Shown one piece after another: positions 26,013-34,652 of a stretch of DNA of 64,000 nucleotides; the stretch's first letter is position 1, and every line of letters starts with the position of its first letter. Origin of the DNA: Treponema sp. UBA4377 (lineage in GTDB: Bacteria > Spirochaetota > Spirochaetia > Treponematales > Treponemataceae); NCBI GenBank assembly GCA_002391235.1, contig DGRX01000014.1, positions 33,469 to 97,468 of the forward strand. Direction: 5' to 3'. A program made the translations under genes and the position numbers. The notes beneath the pieces were generated by a model, which was not told the origin of the DNA, ran no database searches, and saw only the letters and a program-made list of their open reading frames with translations.

Positions 26013-27203
26013 TTAGTGAAGCTCTGAAACTCGCTCCTGCGGAGAAAGAATCTCCGTGATACGAACGCCGAAGTTTTCGTCGATAACCACGACTTCTCCC
26101 TTGGCGATCGGCTTGTGGTTGACCAAAATGTCAACCGGTTCGCCGGCGAGCTTGTCCAACTCGATAATCGTTCCTTCGCCAAATCCAAGGATTTCCTTGA
26201 TCGGCTTTTTCGTGCGGCCAAGCTCTACGGTCATCTCCATGAAAACGTCCATCAAGAGACCGATGTTTCCCTGGTCTGACGGAGAAGCGCCGCCCATTAA
26301 ATTTGGATACTGCAAAGGCTGAACGTTGGGAGGAGTTCCCATCATTCCGCCCATCGGCATACCGCCCATTGGAGCCATTCCGCCCATCGGCATTCCCCCC
26401 ATTTGCATTCCGCCCATTTGCATTCCGCCCATCGGAGCCGCGGCCATGCCGCCCATCGGGGCGCCCATTCCGCCCATCGGAGCGCCGCCGGCCATTCCGC
26501 CAAGGGCCGCCATGTCGGCCGCGTTAAGCGATCCGCCTGCAGGAGCGGCAGCGGCTCCGCCGCCGAGCGCCACAGCGATTGATTGCGCGGGATCGCCTCC
26601 AACGGCTTCCCACAAAGTATACGCCTGGCCGTCGACAGTCAACGGAAAAGTGAACAAAGCGAAAGTGTTTTGCGGAATGCGGACCATCGCTTTTGGAACG
26701 CTGATCGATTCCGCGGGATTGCAAGCAAGGCCGGCCAGTTTTCCGGTCTTGTCAAGCGCGGTGATTTCATCGTTTGTGTGAGTCGAAAGAGTCTCGTTGA
26801 TGACGCTCATCGCCATGTCGTCAAGCGCGGCGTTCTCTTCTTTATTTACAAGGCTGACCAACTTTTGAGCGCACTCGGTAGAGATGACGTAAAGGTGATC
26901 GCCCTTGAGTCCGTTTGAGAAATCCGCTGTGGTGGCGATTACCATCTCAGGCAGCTTGGCAAGGAACTGGTCTCGCGTCGCGGCCTCAACAGTAGGCTCG
27001 CCGGCCGAAACTTCAACGCCAGTCATTTGCTTTAAGTTTTCTACGAGAGGATCCTTCAACTCGCCCGCGAACTTTGTAAGAGTCGCCGCGTCTATGTTAG
27101 CCGACGGCGCGCCGGAAACTTGCCCAGACGCGTTAAGGCCGTCCACTGGAACGCCCGAAAGCAGCGCGTCGATTTCATCTTGGGAAATTACGCCATCACT
27201 CAT
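26013..27203 (-). CDS. fliY: Flagellar motor switch protein FliY/FliN
   Basis: A 396-residue switch protein. Residues 1-20 copy the FliM-type CheY-binding peptide (VISQDEIDALLSG). Residues about 40-215 form a CheC/FliM-like middle domain (MAMSVINETLSTHTNDEITAL). Residues 228-290 are a Gly/Met/Pro linker made of PMGGM and QMGGM repeats. Residues about 310-396 form the FliN/SpoA domain (MDVFMEMTVELGRTKKPIKEILGFGEGTIIELDKLAGEPVDI). It forms the C-ring that sets rotation direction. The start overlaps fliM by 4 bases. Confidence 0.95.
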   Translation of the reverse strand: MSDGVISQDEIDALLSGVPVDGLNASGQVSGAPSANIDAATLTKFAGELKDPLVENLKQMTGVEVSAGEPTVEAATRDQFLAKLPEMVIATTADFSNGLKGDHLYVISTECAQKLVSLVNKEENAALDDMAMSVINETLSTHTNDEITALDKTGKLAGLACNPAESISVPKAMVRIPQNTFALFTFPLTVDGQAYTLWEAVGGDPAQSIAVALGGGAAAAPAGGSLNAADMAALGGMAGGAPMGGMGAPMGGMAAAPMGGMQMGGMQMGGMPMGGMAPMGGMPMGGMMGTPPNVQPLQYPNLMGGASPSDQGNIGLLMDVFMEMTVELGRTKKPIKEILGFGEGTIIELDKLAGEPVDILVNHKPIAKGEVVVIDENFGVRITEILSPQERVSELH

Positions 27204-28234
27204 ACTGTTTCATCTCCTTCTACGGAAAGCTCTTCAAATTCATCAGCGCCCTCGTCCGCGAGTTTGCCTGTAACCTGAACCGCCATTTTTTTGCCCACAA
27301 CGCCGGGCTGGCAAAAGTATTTTTTCTTGTCGCCAATATTCAATGTCAGCTGGTCGCCGACCTTTGTGTTCGAAAGCTTTACAACGTCGCCGCACCTTAA
27401 GCTAAGCACGTCGCGAATCGGCAAGTTGATGGAGCCAATCTCAGCAACGACGTCCATGTCCACTGTTGAAATTTTTTCTTTCAAGGTTCCAAGGTACTGG
27501 GTCGTGCTGCTTCTTCTAACAGAGCTGAACCAGAACTGCGAAGAAAGCTTTGAGATGATCGGCTCGATCGTCAAGTAGGGAATGCAGAAGTTAATCATTC
27601 CCTCTTCCTCGCCGACCTTTGTTTCAAGCGTAACCAAAACAACCATTTCTGTCGGAGGAACAATCTGCGCGAACTGGGGATTGGTCTCGATTTGTCCCAA
27701 GCGGGGACGCAAGTCGATAACCTGGGTCCAGGCTTCGCGCATGTTGGCCAAAATGCGAACGATGATTCCTTCCATTACGCTTGACTCAATGTCGGTAAGG
27801 TCGCGGCTCTTGTTGCCGGTGACCGCGCCCGTTCCGCCGAACAAGCGGTCGATCATGCTAAATGTGATCGCCGGGTCGATTTCCAAAACCGCGTTTCCTT
27901 TGAGCGGATCCATGTTGATTACCGCAAGGGTTGTCGGCGTCGGAATCGAGCGAATGAATTCCTCGTATGTCAACTGGTCTACAGTGGCTACGTGAACGTG
28001 AACCAAAGAGCGCAGCTGGGCGGAAAGCGAGGTTGTCGTAAGACGGGCAAAAGTTTCATGCATGATCTGCACGGTGCGGATCTGTTCTTTTGAGAATTTG
28101 TCAGGACGCTTAAAGTCGTAAATCTTGATTTTACGGGTGTCGGAAACCGCTTTGTAGTCGTCGGTTTCTGACTGGCCCGTGTTTATCGCGTTGAGTAACT
28201 GGTCAATCTCGTCTTGCGAAAGAACGTCTACCAT
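27200..28234 (-). CDS. fliM: Flagellar motor switch protein FliM
   Basis: A 344-residue FliM. The N-terminal CheY-P-binding peptide is LSQDEIDQLL. The CheC-like middle domain (about 45-230) includes FDRLFGG-type sequence (MIDRLFGGTGAVTG), and the C-terminal SpoA domain covers 255-330 (AEIGSINLPIRDVLSLRCGDVV). It links FliG to FliY in the C-ring. A 21-base gap separates it from fliL. Confidence 0.96.
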   Translation of the reverse strand: MVDVLSQDEIDQLLNAINTGQSETDDYKAVSDTRKIKIYDFKRPDKFSKEQIRTVQIMHETFARLTTTSLSAQLRSLVHVHVATVDQLTYEEFIRSIPTPTTLAVINMDPLKGNAVLEIDPAITFSMIDRLFGGTGAVTGNKSRDLTDIESSVMEGIIVRILANMREAWTQVIDLRPRLGQIETNPQFAQIVPPTEMVVLVTLETKVGEEEGMINFCIPYLTIEPIISKLSSQFWFSSVRRSSTTQYLGTLKEKISTVDMDVVAEIGSINLPIRDVLSLRCGDVVKLSNTKVGDQLTLNIGDKKKYFCQPGVVGKKMAVQVTGKLADEGADEFEELSVEGDETV

Positions 28235-28255
28235 CTAAAATGCCCGCCTCTTTTT

Positions 28256-28810
28256 TTACTGCGCAACAACGTTCAACTTGTCAAAGGAAACGCTCTTGAT
28301 TTTTCCTCTGTTCAAAATCGTGTCGTTGATTTCGTTGCGTATTTCTATCTTAATGTTCTCTTCGTTTCGCGGAGTCAATTCCTCGGCGGTTTTAGCCGAA
28401 AAATACCTGCGCAAAAAGTCGCGAATCGGAATTCTCTGGGCCGTGATTTCGGTTGAAGTAACCTTGTCCTCTTTTTTGTAGCCCAAGAAAATGTTCGTGA
28501 CAACGCTCGCGGGATTGGACTCGCTGGTTCGCGTTTGGATTTCTCCAAGCGAAGTGTACCATTCCAACTCTTCGGCGATTTCCTTATAGTCCTCGCTTAC
28601 CGGAATGGCAGCCTGCGAAGGCTTGTTGCCGCCCATTATGTTCATCGTAATGATTACGACAGTAACTATAAGAATGATCGCTCCCAAAGCGAGCGCTATG
28701 TATTTTAATAAAGTTGGAAGCAAGCCTCCTATTCCGCCTTTTTTGGCAGGAGCGGCGGCAGCGCCTTCTTCTTCGCCAAGGTCATCGTTTACACTGTCTT
28801 CGTCAGCCAT
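28256..28810 (-). CDS. fliL: Flagellar basal-body protein FliL
   Basis: A 184-residue protein with an acidic cytoplasmic start, one membrane helix (about 35-58, YIALALGAIILIVTVVIITMNIM) and a periplasmic stomatin-like domain ending in RNEINDTILNRGKIKSVSF, the usual FliL C-terminus. It supports stator function. It is flanked by motB and fliM as in other spirochaete operons. Confidence 0.92.
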   Translation of the reverse strand: MADEDSVNDDLGEEEGAAAAPAKKGGIGGLLPTLLKYIALALGAIILIVTVVIITMNIMGGNKPSQAAIPVSEDYKEIAEELEWYTSLGEIQTRTSESNPASVVTNIFLGYKKEDKVTSTEITAQRIPIRDFLRRYFSAKTAEELTPRNEENIKIEIRNEINDTILNRGKIKSVSFDKLNVVAQ

Positions 28811-28835
28811 TTTTTACCTCCGTTATAATCTAGCA

Positions 28836-29570
28836 TTAAAAATGCCCTTCGTCTAGAATCACTATGTCAACGCGACGGTTGTAGGCCATCGCCTCTTCTG
28901 TGTCGCCTTCAAATTTAGGCCTGGTGTCCGCGTATCCCGCCACCGAAAACTGCCGCTCCGGAGCGCCAAAGTCCGCAAGGTAGTGCAAGACGTTCATCGC
29001 GCGCGCGGCCGAAAGCTCCCAGTTGCTTATAAACTCTGAATTTTCAGAGTCCACCGGCGTTTTGTCGGTATGGCCTTCTATCCTAAATCTTCGGTTTTTT
29101 TGCAACAAATCTTTATCACTAAAAAATTCGCTAAGGCGCAAAAGCGTGTCGCGCGTGTCTTCGATGTCCAAGTCGGCGCTGCCCTTTCTAAAGAAGGAGT
29201 CGGCGGCCAGCGTTATAATCAAGCCGCGCTCGTCGCTGGTAATCGTGATTCGGTTTGACTTTACGTCAGGAGCGAAAAGCGACACGGCCTTTTTCTTGGC
29301 CATGCCAAGAGAGCGGCCTTTTTCGACCGAAGGAAGGGCGCTGATTGTGTTTCCCAAGTCGGCAAGGCGGCCGGCCGAAAGCGACATGCCGCCCGAAGTG
29401 CTTTCAGTTTGGTTCATCTGAAGGCTTTCTGTAATCGTCGCCAACTGAGTCACGTCAATTTCCGAAGGGTTGTACAACATTACGAAGAAGCAAAGCATCA
29501 AGGTGATCATGTCGCCATAGGTGCCTTGCCAAGCTGTTGACGGTTTCTCAGGCTCTTTCTTCTTGCCCAT
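28836..29570 (-). CDS. motB: Flagellar stator protein MotB
   Basis: A 244-residue MotB. The single membrane helix (about 19-34) carries D20, the expected proton-binding Asp, in TYGDMITLMLCFF. The C-terminal OmpA-like domain binds peptidoglycan (RFRIEGHTDKTPVDS near 160; RRVDIVI at the end). It forms the stator with MotA. A 3-base gap separates the two genes. Confidence 0.95.
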   Translation of the reverse strand: MGKKKEPEKPSTAWQGTYGDMITLMLCFFVMLYNPSEIDVTQLATITESLQMNQTESTSGGMSLSAGRLADLGNTISALPSVEKGRSLGMAKKKAVSLFAPDVKSNRITITSDERGLIITLAADSFFRKGSADLDIEDTRDTLLRLSEFFSDKDLLQKNRRFRIEGHTDKTPVDSENSEFISNWELSAARAMNVLHYLADFGAPERQFSVAGYADTRPKFEGDTEEAMAYNRRVDIVILDEGHF

Positions 29571-29573
29571 TTT

Positions 29574-30356
29574 TTAATCCTTCAATACTTCCGAAGCCAC
29601 GGCCTTTCTTGTGACCGGATCAAGGTAAGTCAAAAGCTTTTGCGCGATAACGCGCGAGTTTTCGCCGGCCTGAATAGACAGGACGCCTTCGATTACCATT
29701 TCCTTTACGCGCATTTCCATTGAGTTTTGGCCGATAAGGTTCTGACCGAACGGAGTCAAGAGCCAGTTGGCCATCATTGAACCGTACAAGGTAGTGATCA
29801 AGGCTACGGCCATGTTAGGACCGAGCGAGCTCTTGTCTTCCAAGTTGTTCAACATACCAATCAAACCAAGAACGGTACCCATCATTCCAAAGCCAGGGGC
29901 AAAGCCGGCCCACTGGTTTATGCAGTTGACCCACTCCATGTGGCGGGCTTCCGTTTGGTTCATTTCGTTTTCCATGATTTTGCGGACGACAGCGCCGTCG
30001 GTGCCGTCGATTACAAGGCGAAGTCCGCTTTTAAGGAAGGGATCGTCCAAGTCCTCAAGGCCGTCTTCCAAAATCAAAAGGCCTTCGCGGCGGGCTTTGT
30101 CCGAAAGGTTGACGATGTTTTGGACAAGCGACTTTTCGCCAAAGTCAGGAATCTTGAAAGACTTTCCCATAACCTTGAAAAGGCCGATGGCCTTGTTGAG
30201 GGGCGAAAGGATGAACAAGGCCGCGTATGAGCCGCCTACAGTCATGAACACAGACGGAATGTCGATGATTCCGCCAAGCGTGCCGCCTGACGTCAATACA
30301 GACATGACGATACAAGCAGCTCCGCCCGCAATTCCGATTATTGTCGCTATATCCAT
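29574..30356 (-). CDS. motA: Flagellar stator protein MotA
   Basis: A 260-residue MotA with four membrane helices (about 3-20, 32-52, 155-175, 185-205). Between helices 2 and 3 lies the cytoplasmic domain that contacts FliG, including KARREGLLILEDGLEDLDDPFLKSGLRL. WAGFAPGFGMMGTVLGLIGML is the conserved helix 3. Proton-driven torque generation is the known role. Confidence 0.96.
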   Translation of the reverse strand: MDIATIIGIAGGAACIVMSVLTSGGTLGGIIDIPSVFMTVGGSYAALFILSPLNKAIGLFKVMGKSFKIPDFGEKSLVQNIVNLSDKARREGLLILEDGLEDLDDPFLKSGLRLVIDGTDGAVVRKIMENEMNQTEARHMEWVNCINQWAGFAPGFGMMGTVLGLIGMLNNLEDKSSLGPNMAVALITTLYGSMMANWLLTPFGQNLIGQNSMEMRVKEMVIEGVLSIQAGENSRVIAQKLLTYLDPVTRKAVASEVLKD

Positions 30357-30357
30357 T

Positions 30358-30555
30358 TTATACCTCTTGGGTGTTTATACCGATTCTTTTTCGATAATTC
30401 ACAATTTTATTTATAATGTCTTCCGGGGAATTCTTCACGATGACTTTTTTTCCGGAGAGCATCGTTATAGTCAAGTCCGGCAGGCTTTCCATGGACTCAA
30501 TCATATGCGGATTTAAAAAATACTTTGATCCGTTGAGACGCTCAACTTCTATCAT
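30358..30555 (-). CDS. flbD: Flagellar protein FlbD
   Basis: A 65-residue protein with the FlbD pattern: MIEVERLNGSKYFLNPHMIESME, PDLTITMLSGKK and EDIINKIVNYR. Its role is poorly known. It precedes motA by a single base and is the first gene of the fla unit in this window. In T. pallidum this operon begins with tap1, flgD and flgE upstream of flbD; those genes are not here. Confidence 0.9.
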   Translation of the reverse strand: MIEVERLNGSKYFLNPHMIESMESLPDLTITMLSGKKVIVKNSPEDIINKIVNYRKRIGINTQEV

Positions 30556-30626
30556 ATCTAAATTATTTCCCCACTAATAAAGATATGGAAGCATTGGCAA
30601 AAATTTACCCTATGCTACTATTCTTT

Positions 30627-30655
30627 ATAGTACCACACCTTGCTAAAAAATGCAA
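30627..30655 (-). promoter_or_regulatory. Promoter of the flagellar operon
   Basis: On the - strand TTGCAT (30650-30655) is followed after 17 bases by TACTAT (30627-30632). This is a sigma-70-type promoter, not sigma-28, which fits early flagellar genes. Start near 30620 gives a leader of about 65 bases before flbD. Confidence 0.7.
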
Positions 30656-30688
30656 GTTTATTCTTATAAATTTTCGGATTTTTTTTTA

Positions 30689-30718
30689 TTGAATATTAGA
30701 ATAAAAATGAGTTATAAT
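30689..30718 (+). promoter_or_regulatory. Promoter of the two-component operon
   Basis: TTGAAT (30689-30694), 18 bases, then TATAAT (30713-30718). The predicted start (about 30725) is 2 bases from the response-regulator ATG at 30727, with no room for a ribosome site. Confidence 0.7.
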
Positions 30719-30726
30719 GTCTGGGT

Positions 30727-31449
30727 ATGGAAAAAGCCAAAATCTTGATTATAGAAGACGTTCCCGAAATGGCGGACTTAATAGCCCTTTATGTTCAAAA
30801 CGCGGGCATGGAGCCGCTTGTCTACCCTTCCGCCGAAGAAGCGACTTTGGCCTTGCGCGGAAGGGCTCCGGCGGCGCTGTTGCTGGACCTTAACTTGCCG
30901 GGAATGAGCGGCATGGACTTCCTGAAAAAATTCCGCGCGGAATACAAGAACTCCATTCCTGTGATAATCGTAAGCGCAAGAAACGCCGACGAGGACATAA
31001 TCACCGCCCTTGACTTGGGCGCCGACGAATTTGTGACCAAGCCCTTTAGCCCCCGCGTCTTGATCGCCCGCCTGCAGGCCAACCTTCGGCGCCTTACAAA
31101 GACCGAGGCGGCGGCGGAAGAGTCGATACAATTCGGCGAGTACACGATTTTGGAAAATTCCTGCGTCCTAAAGCGCGGCGTGACGAAAGTCCGCCTTAGC
31201 GCCAGGGAATTTGACGTTTTGGACTTTTTGGTCCACCATCAGGACGAAAACCTTTCTCCCGACAAGATTTTCAACGCGGTTTGGAAGGTTCCCTTTGGAG
31301 ACGTGACAGCCGTGGCCGTGTATATCCAGCGCCTAAGGAAAAAGATTGAGCGGGACCCGCGCAATCCGGAGTACATAAAGACAATCTTTAGGTACGGCTA
31401 CCGCTTTGAGGATCCGTTCAAAAAAAAGAGCGGACAGCTCGCCCAATAG
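30727..31449 (+). CDS. OmpR-type response regulator
   Basis: A 240-residue response regulator. The receiver domain (1-120) has the acidic pocket E10/D11, phospho-acceptor D54 (LLLDLNLPG), S83 and K105 (TKPF). The C-terminal winged helix (about 135-230) has the pattern LSAREFDVLDFLVHH and VYIQRLRKKIERDPRNPEYIKTI of OmpR/PhoB proteins. It acts as a transcription factor, phosphorylated by the kinase encoded 3 bases downstream. Targets are not known. Divergent placement from the flagellar operon may or may not mean control of motility. Confidence 0.93.
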   Translation: MEKAKILIIEDVPEMADLIALYVQNAGMEPLVYPSAEEATLALRGRAPAALLLDLNLPGMSGMDFLKKFRAEYKNSIPVIIVSARNADEDIITALDLGADEFVTKPFSPRVLIARLQANLRRLTKTEAAAEESIQFGEYTILENSCVLKRGVTKVRLSAREFDVLDFLVHHQDENLSPDKIFNAVWKVPFGDVTAVAVYIQRLRKKIERDPRNPEYIKTIFRYGYRFEDPFKKKSGQLAQ

Positions 31450-31452
31450 CAA

Positions 31453-32829
31453 ATGAAAATACGCAGCCACTTTATCCTTATCGTATTGACGCTCGCCGCG
31501 GTCCCGATATTGTTTTTGACGGCCTTCGCGACCTACCTGTACATAACATCGCCGGAACGCATTTTGTTCGACGGCCTTTCAAAGCTGGAAGGCTTTGACA
31601 TAAAAAAAATGACGAGCGCGGACCGGGCGGCCGTGACAAAATATTTGCGAGAGCGGCCGCCGGACCTTGAGGAGGCCTTCTTCTTTTCCGACGGCCTTGT
31701 AATACTTTCCACGATTCCGTCGATTCCGAGCAAAGGAAGAATAAACGCCGACAAAATGAGCTCAAGCATTTTTGAAAAGGCGAAAGACTACAATTACCAA
31801 ATAACATCGATTCCGTTTGAAAGCTACGACGGCCAATTGATACACTTGATCCGCTATCCGCGCGGCGTGGCCAAAAAAGGCGCGCTGACCAACGGAACGC
31901 TGCCCCGCCCCAGGAATTTCATAGCCATCTTCGCGATTATATTTGAAGCGTTCTTCATAGCCCTTTCGCTTACGATGTTCAAAAAAATCGAGTCCTCCTT
32001 GAATTTGGTGGAAAAGGAAGCGCAAAAGCTAAGGGACGGAGACATAGACAGGCCGATAGAGATTCCTTTGGACAAGGGATACTCAAACGAAATCACAAGG
32101 CTTTTGGCCAACATTGAGGAATTCCGGAAAGTTTTCAAGGAAAGAAAAAGCCAGAGGGACCGCTTTGTCATGGGCATAAGCCACGACCTAAAAACTCCGC
32201 TGGCCGTAATCAAGGGCTACACGGAAGGAATCGTCGACGGGCTTTTCAACGATTCCCAAAAAATGAATTACTCGCTTGAGATAATCCTTCAAAAATGCGG
32301 CCAGCTGGAAAAAATGATTGACGACATAATCAGCTTCATAAAGATGAACGACACAGACTGGACAAAAAATTTCGCCGACTGCGACCTTCTGGAATATTTG
32401 ACGGAATTTGAAAAATACGCAAACGCGACAGGCGGCGTCTTTAACAGGACGATAAACTGCGAGATAAAAATTCCAAAAGGAACGATAGTGCGAATGGACA
32501 AGCAGCTAGTCTCCCGAGCGCTTGAAAACCTTTTTTCCAACGCGATTAGATACACAGCTCCCCAGGCAAAGATCGACGCAAGGGCTGAAATCGCCGGCGG
32601 AAAGGCCGTTCTTTCAATCAGCGACAACGGAATCGGAATGTCACCGGAAGACACAGAGCATGTCTTTGAGCTTTTTTACAGGGGAACGCATTCCCGCCGC
32701 GAGCAAGGCCAGGGCATAGGCCTTTCGGTGGTAAAAACAGTAATGGACATTCACGGCTGGGAAATCGGAGTAAATAGCGAAAAGGGAGTCGGAACTTGCT
32801 TTACAATCAAGATTCCGATTATTTCTTAG
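31453..32829 (+). CDS. Membrane sensor histidine kinase
   Basis: A 458-residue kinase: membrane helices at about 8-30 and 155-176 enclose a 125-residue sensing region. A HAMP-like linker follows (180-232). HisKA has H244 in GISHDLKTPL. The HATPase domain has N-box FSNAIRYT, G1 DNGIGMS, and G2 GQGIGLSVVK. It presumably phosphorylates the response regulator just upstream. The sensed signal cannot be told. Its 3' end overlaps the convergent gene by 11 bases. Confidence 0.93.
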   Translation: MKIRSHFILIVLTLAAVPILFLTAFATYLYITSPERILFDGLSKLEGFDIKKMTSADRAAVTKYLRERPPDLEEAFFFSDGLVILSTIPSIPSKGRINADKMSSSIFEKAKDYNYQITSIPFESYDGQLIHLIRYPRGVAKKGALTNGTLPRPRNFIAIFAIIFEAFFIALSLTMFKKIESSLNLVEKEAQKLRDGDIDRPIEIPLDKGYSNEITRLLANIEEFRKVFKERKSQRDRFVMGISHDLKTPLAVIKGYTEGIVDGLFNDSQKMNYSLEIILQKCGQLEKMIDDIISFIKMNDTDWTKNFADCDLLEYLTEFEKYANATGGVFNRTINCEIKIPKGTIVRMDKQLVSRALENLFSNAIRYTAPQAKIDARAEIAGGKAVLSISDNGIGMSPEDTEHVFELFYRGTHSRREQGQGIGLSVVKTVMDIHGWEIGVNSEKGVGTCFTIKIPIIS

Positions 32830-33736
32830 TCCAAGAGACGTCAACGCTCGCGGGCTCAACCGAATTCCCGGACTGAACCAAAGTCTTTTTCTTGCCGACA
32901 AGCGAGCCGCTTTTGGTAAGCGTCAAGTTCCATTCTATCGGCGAGGCGCTGTCGGCAAAATTCAATATCGTCTGCCTGTCTATGTCCGGATAGAACGAGG
33001 CGTTGAACTTGTCTTTTTGGACAACCCTTATAGACGTTCCGCCCTCGTCCGCCGAAACCGTAACATTCATCGTGGCGCCGTTGTTAAAAACGATAAAGCC
33101 GCGGCCGCTTCTGAGCAAAATGATTTTGCTGGCGTCCTTTTCGCCGCCCCACGAGCCGGCGATGTTGTCGGTTCCGCCTTCCGAGCTGGCCGCGGCGGGG
33201 AAGCCCGATATTTTTTGGGCGGCGGCTCCCTCCGACTCGTTGTTGCCGGTGGCTTGCGACACGACGCTTTGAATCAAGACCTTGGCGTCGGTCAAAATCT
33301 TGTAGTAGGAGTCGTACTCTTTTCCCTTGGAGGCAAGCGTTCCGGTGGCCATGTTCTTTGCGATAAAGGCGCACTGCCACTTTTCGTCGCTGCGGGGCCT
33401 GTATATTCTTGTGACAAAAACAATTGAATTGTCGCCGCCGGCTTGGTCCTGGACCAATTTAAAGAAAGCCTCGCCGCTTTCGTCGCTTTGGATTTGGTTG
33501 TAGGAATCCTTTATTTCGGCGTCGCGCATGTCCTGGGTTTCCAAATAGCCGATTCCCCTAAGCTGCGCGAAGAACAAGTCCTGGGTTATGTTCAACATGT
33601 TTTGGTCGTTTACGTTTGTGACCACGCCATAATAGTAAAGGTTGTATTTTTTTTCCTGCGCGAAGCAAAAAGCTTGCGCGAAAAGGCAAAAAGCCAAGAG
33701 AAAAACAGCTTTTGACAAAAACCTGCCCTTACCCAT
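32819..33736 (-). CDS. Exported protein of unknown function
   Basis: A 305-residue protein with a signal peptide (residues 1-26, ending AFCFAQ). The first half (30-165) has mixed alpha/beta sequence beginning KYNLYYYGVVTNVNDQNMLN. The second half (190-305) looks like a beta-rich module (IAGSWGGEKDASKIILLRSGRGFIVFNNG), similar in layout to lipocalin-like small barrels. It overlaps smpB by 8 bases, so the two are cotranscribed. I do not recognise a named family. Confidence 0.65.
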   Translation of the reverse strand: MGKGRFLSKAVFLLAFCLFAQAFCFAQEKKYNLYYYGVVTNVNDQNMLNITQDLFFAQLRGIGYLETQDMRDAEIKDSYNQIQSDESGEAFFKLVQDQAGGDNSIVFVTRIYRPRSDEKWQCAFIAKNMATGTLASKGKEYDSYYKILTDAKVLIQSVVSQATGNNESEGAAAQKISGFPAAASSEGGTDNIAGSWGGEKDASKIILLRSGRGFIVFNNGATMNVTVSADEGGTSIRVVQKDKFNASFYPDIDRQTILNFADSASPIEWNLTLTKSGSLVGKKKTLVQSGNSVEPASVDVSWTKK

Positions 33737-34193
33737 TAAGTCCCTTTCTAAATTCCCTGGCCATAAGCCTGTCGTTGTCGCGGGCCTTTATCGACTCCCG
33801 CTTGTCATAGGCCTTCTTTCCTTTGCAAACTCCAAGCGTAACCTTCACGCGGCCGTTCTTTAAATAAAAGTCCAAAGGGATTAAAGTGTAACCCTTTTCG
33901 TCAACTTTTCTTGCAAGCCGCTTTATCTGGTCCCGGTGGAGCAAAAGCTTTTTGGCGCGGTCGGGATTGTGGTTGAACACGCTGGAATACGAATATTCCG
34001 CGATATGAAGGCCTTTTACCCAAACCTCGCCCTTTATAATTTCGGCAAAAGCGTCCGGAAAAGACAGGTTTCCGCCCTTTACGCACTTGACTTCTGTGCC
34101 TTCAAGAGCGATTCCGCATTCAATCGAGTCTTCTATAAAGTAGTCATAGCGAGCCTTTCGGTTTTCCGCGATTTTTTTTCCGCCTTCTGCCAT
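33729..34193 (-). CDS. smpB: SsrA-binding protein SmpB
   Basis: A 154-residue SmpB, the tmRNA partner that places it in stalled ribosomes. Family patterns are ARYDYFIEDSIECGIALEGTEVKC, the KLLLHRDQIKRL stretch, GYTLIPLDFYLKNGRVKV and the basic C-terminal tail KAYDKRESIKARDNDR. The tmRNA itself is at 50876-51253. Its promoter puts transcription start about 2 bases before ATG 34193. Confidence 0.96.
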   Translation of the reverse strand: MAEGGKKIAENRKARYDYFIEDSIECGIALEGTEVKCVKGGNLSFPDAFAEIIKGEVWVKGLHIAEYSYSSVFNHNPDRAKKLLLHRDQIKRLARKVDEKGYTLIPLDFYLKNGRVKVTLGVCKGKKAYDKRESIKARDNDRLMAREFRKGLNG

Positions 34194-34201
34194 AACCTAA
34201 C

Positions 34202-34229
34202 ATTCTACTACTAAAAGCGCATATTTGCA
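34202..34229 (-). promoter_or_regulatory. Promoter of smpB
   Basis: On the - strand TTGCAA is followed after 17 bases by TAGAAT (34202-34207). The predicted start, near 34195, is about 2 bases upstream of ATG 34193, giving an essentially leaderless mRNA. Confidence 0.65.
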
Positions 34230-34355
34230 AGTGATAATTGCAAGGCTTCCGCATTATGGAATAATAATAAAAACGCTCTCGCGGAAATTCAAACGGCTGC
34301 GAACGAGGTGCTTTTAGGGCAAAGAGATTAGCATAACGCGTCCTATGTTCGCCCC

Positions 34356-34580
34356 GTTTGCCTTTCCGCTACGCGCTTTTTATCGTTTGAAATGCGGAAG
34401 CCGGGCAAACGCTACGGAAGGAGGTTAAAGCGGCGCGAAGGAGCGGTCGGCATTGCGAAAACTCTCTGTCTGCGGCCGTCGCTTTAGCGGCGGCGTTAAT
34501 AGTTTCAAGACGCAGACAGCGAGTAGCGACGATATCGAGCGGTTTCGCGATGCCGACCGCGACTGGGAGCCGCGTTTTTT
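34356..34580 (+). ncRNA. Candidate structured RNA in the smpB-lepB gap
   Basis: The 450-base gap holds no credible gene but strong pairing. GTTTGC and GCAAAC close a hairpin at 34356-34410. An 18-base stem (34443-34460 with 34543-34560, one G-U type mismatch) encloses a 13-base stem (about 34462-34474 with 34511-34523, one mismatch) and a GCCGTCGC-TTTA-GCGGCGGC hairpin at 34475-34494. GCGGC near 34430 pairs with GCCGC near 34570 and is followed by a run of six T, as at the end of a + strand transcript. It does not show the conserved sequences of RNase P, SRP RNA or 6S that I would recognise. Confidence 0.45.
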
Positions 34581-34617
34581 ATTGTCTTTCCATATTATGT
34601 GGGGTTTCTGGCGATAA

Positions 34618-34646
34618 TTGACCTTGGCCGAATTTTGCGCTAGATT
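34618..34646 (+). promoter_or_regulatory. Promoter of lepB
   Basis: TTGACC (34618-34623), 17 bases, TAGATT (34641-34646). A start 7 bases after the -10 would fall on the A of ATG 34653, so the mRNA may be leaderless. No ribosome-binding sequence is present between. Confidence 0.7.
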
Positions 34647-34652
34647 TTGGGA

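Noticed and set aside
34265..34580. RNase P RNA, SRP RNA or 6S RNA
   Set aside because: The conserved P4 core, the SRP apical loop and the 6S bubble pattern were not found on either strand.
34647..34652. TTG start for lepB two codons upstream
   Set aside because: It would lie between the -10 and the predicted transcription start; ATG 34653 is preferred.
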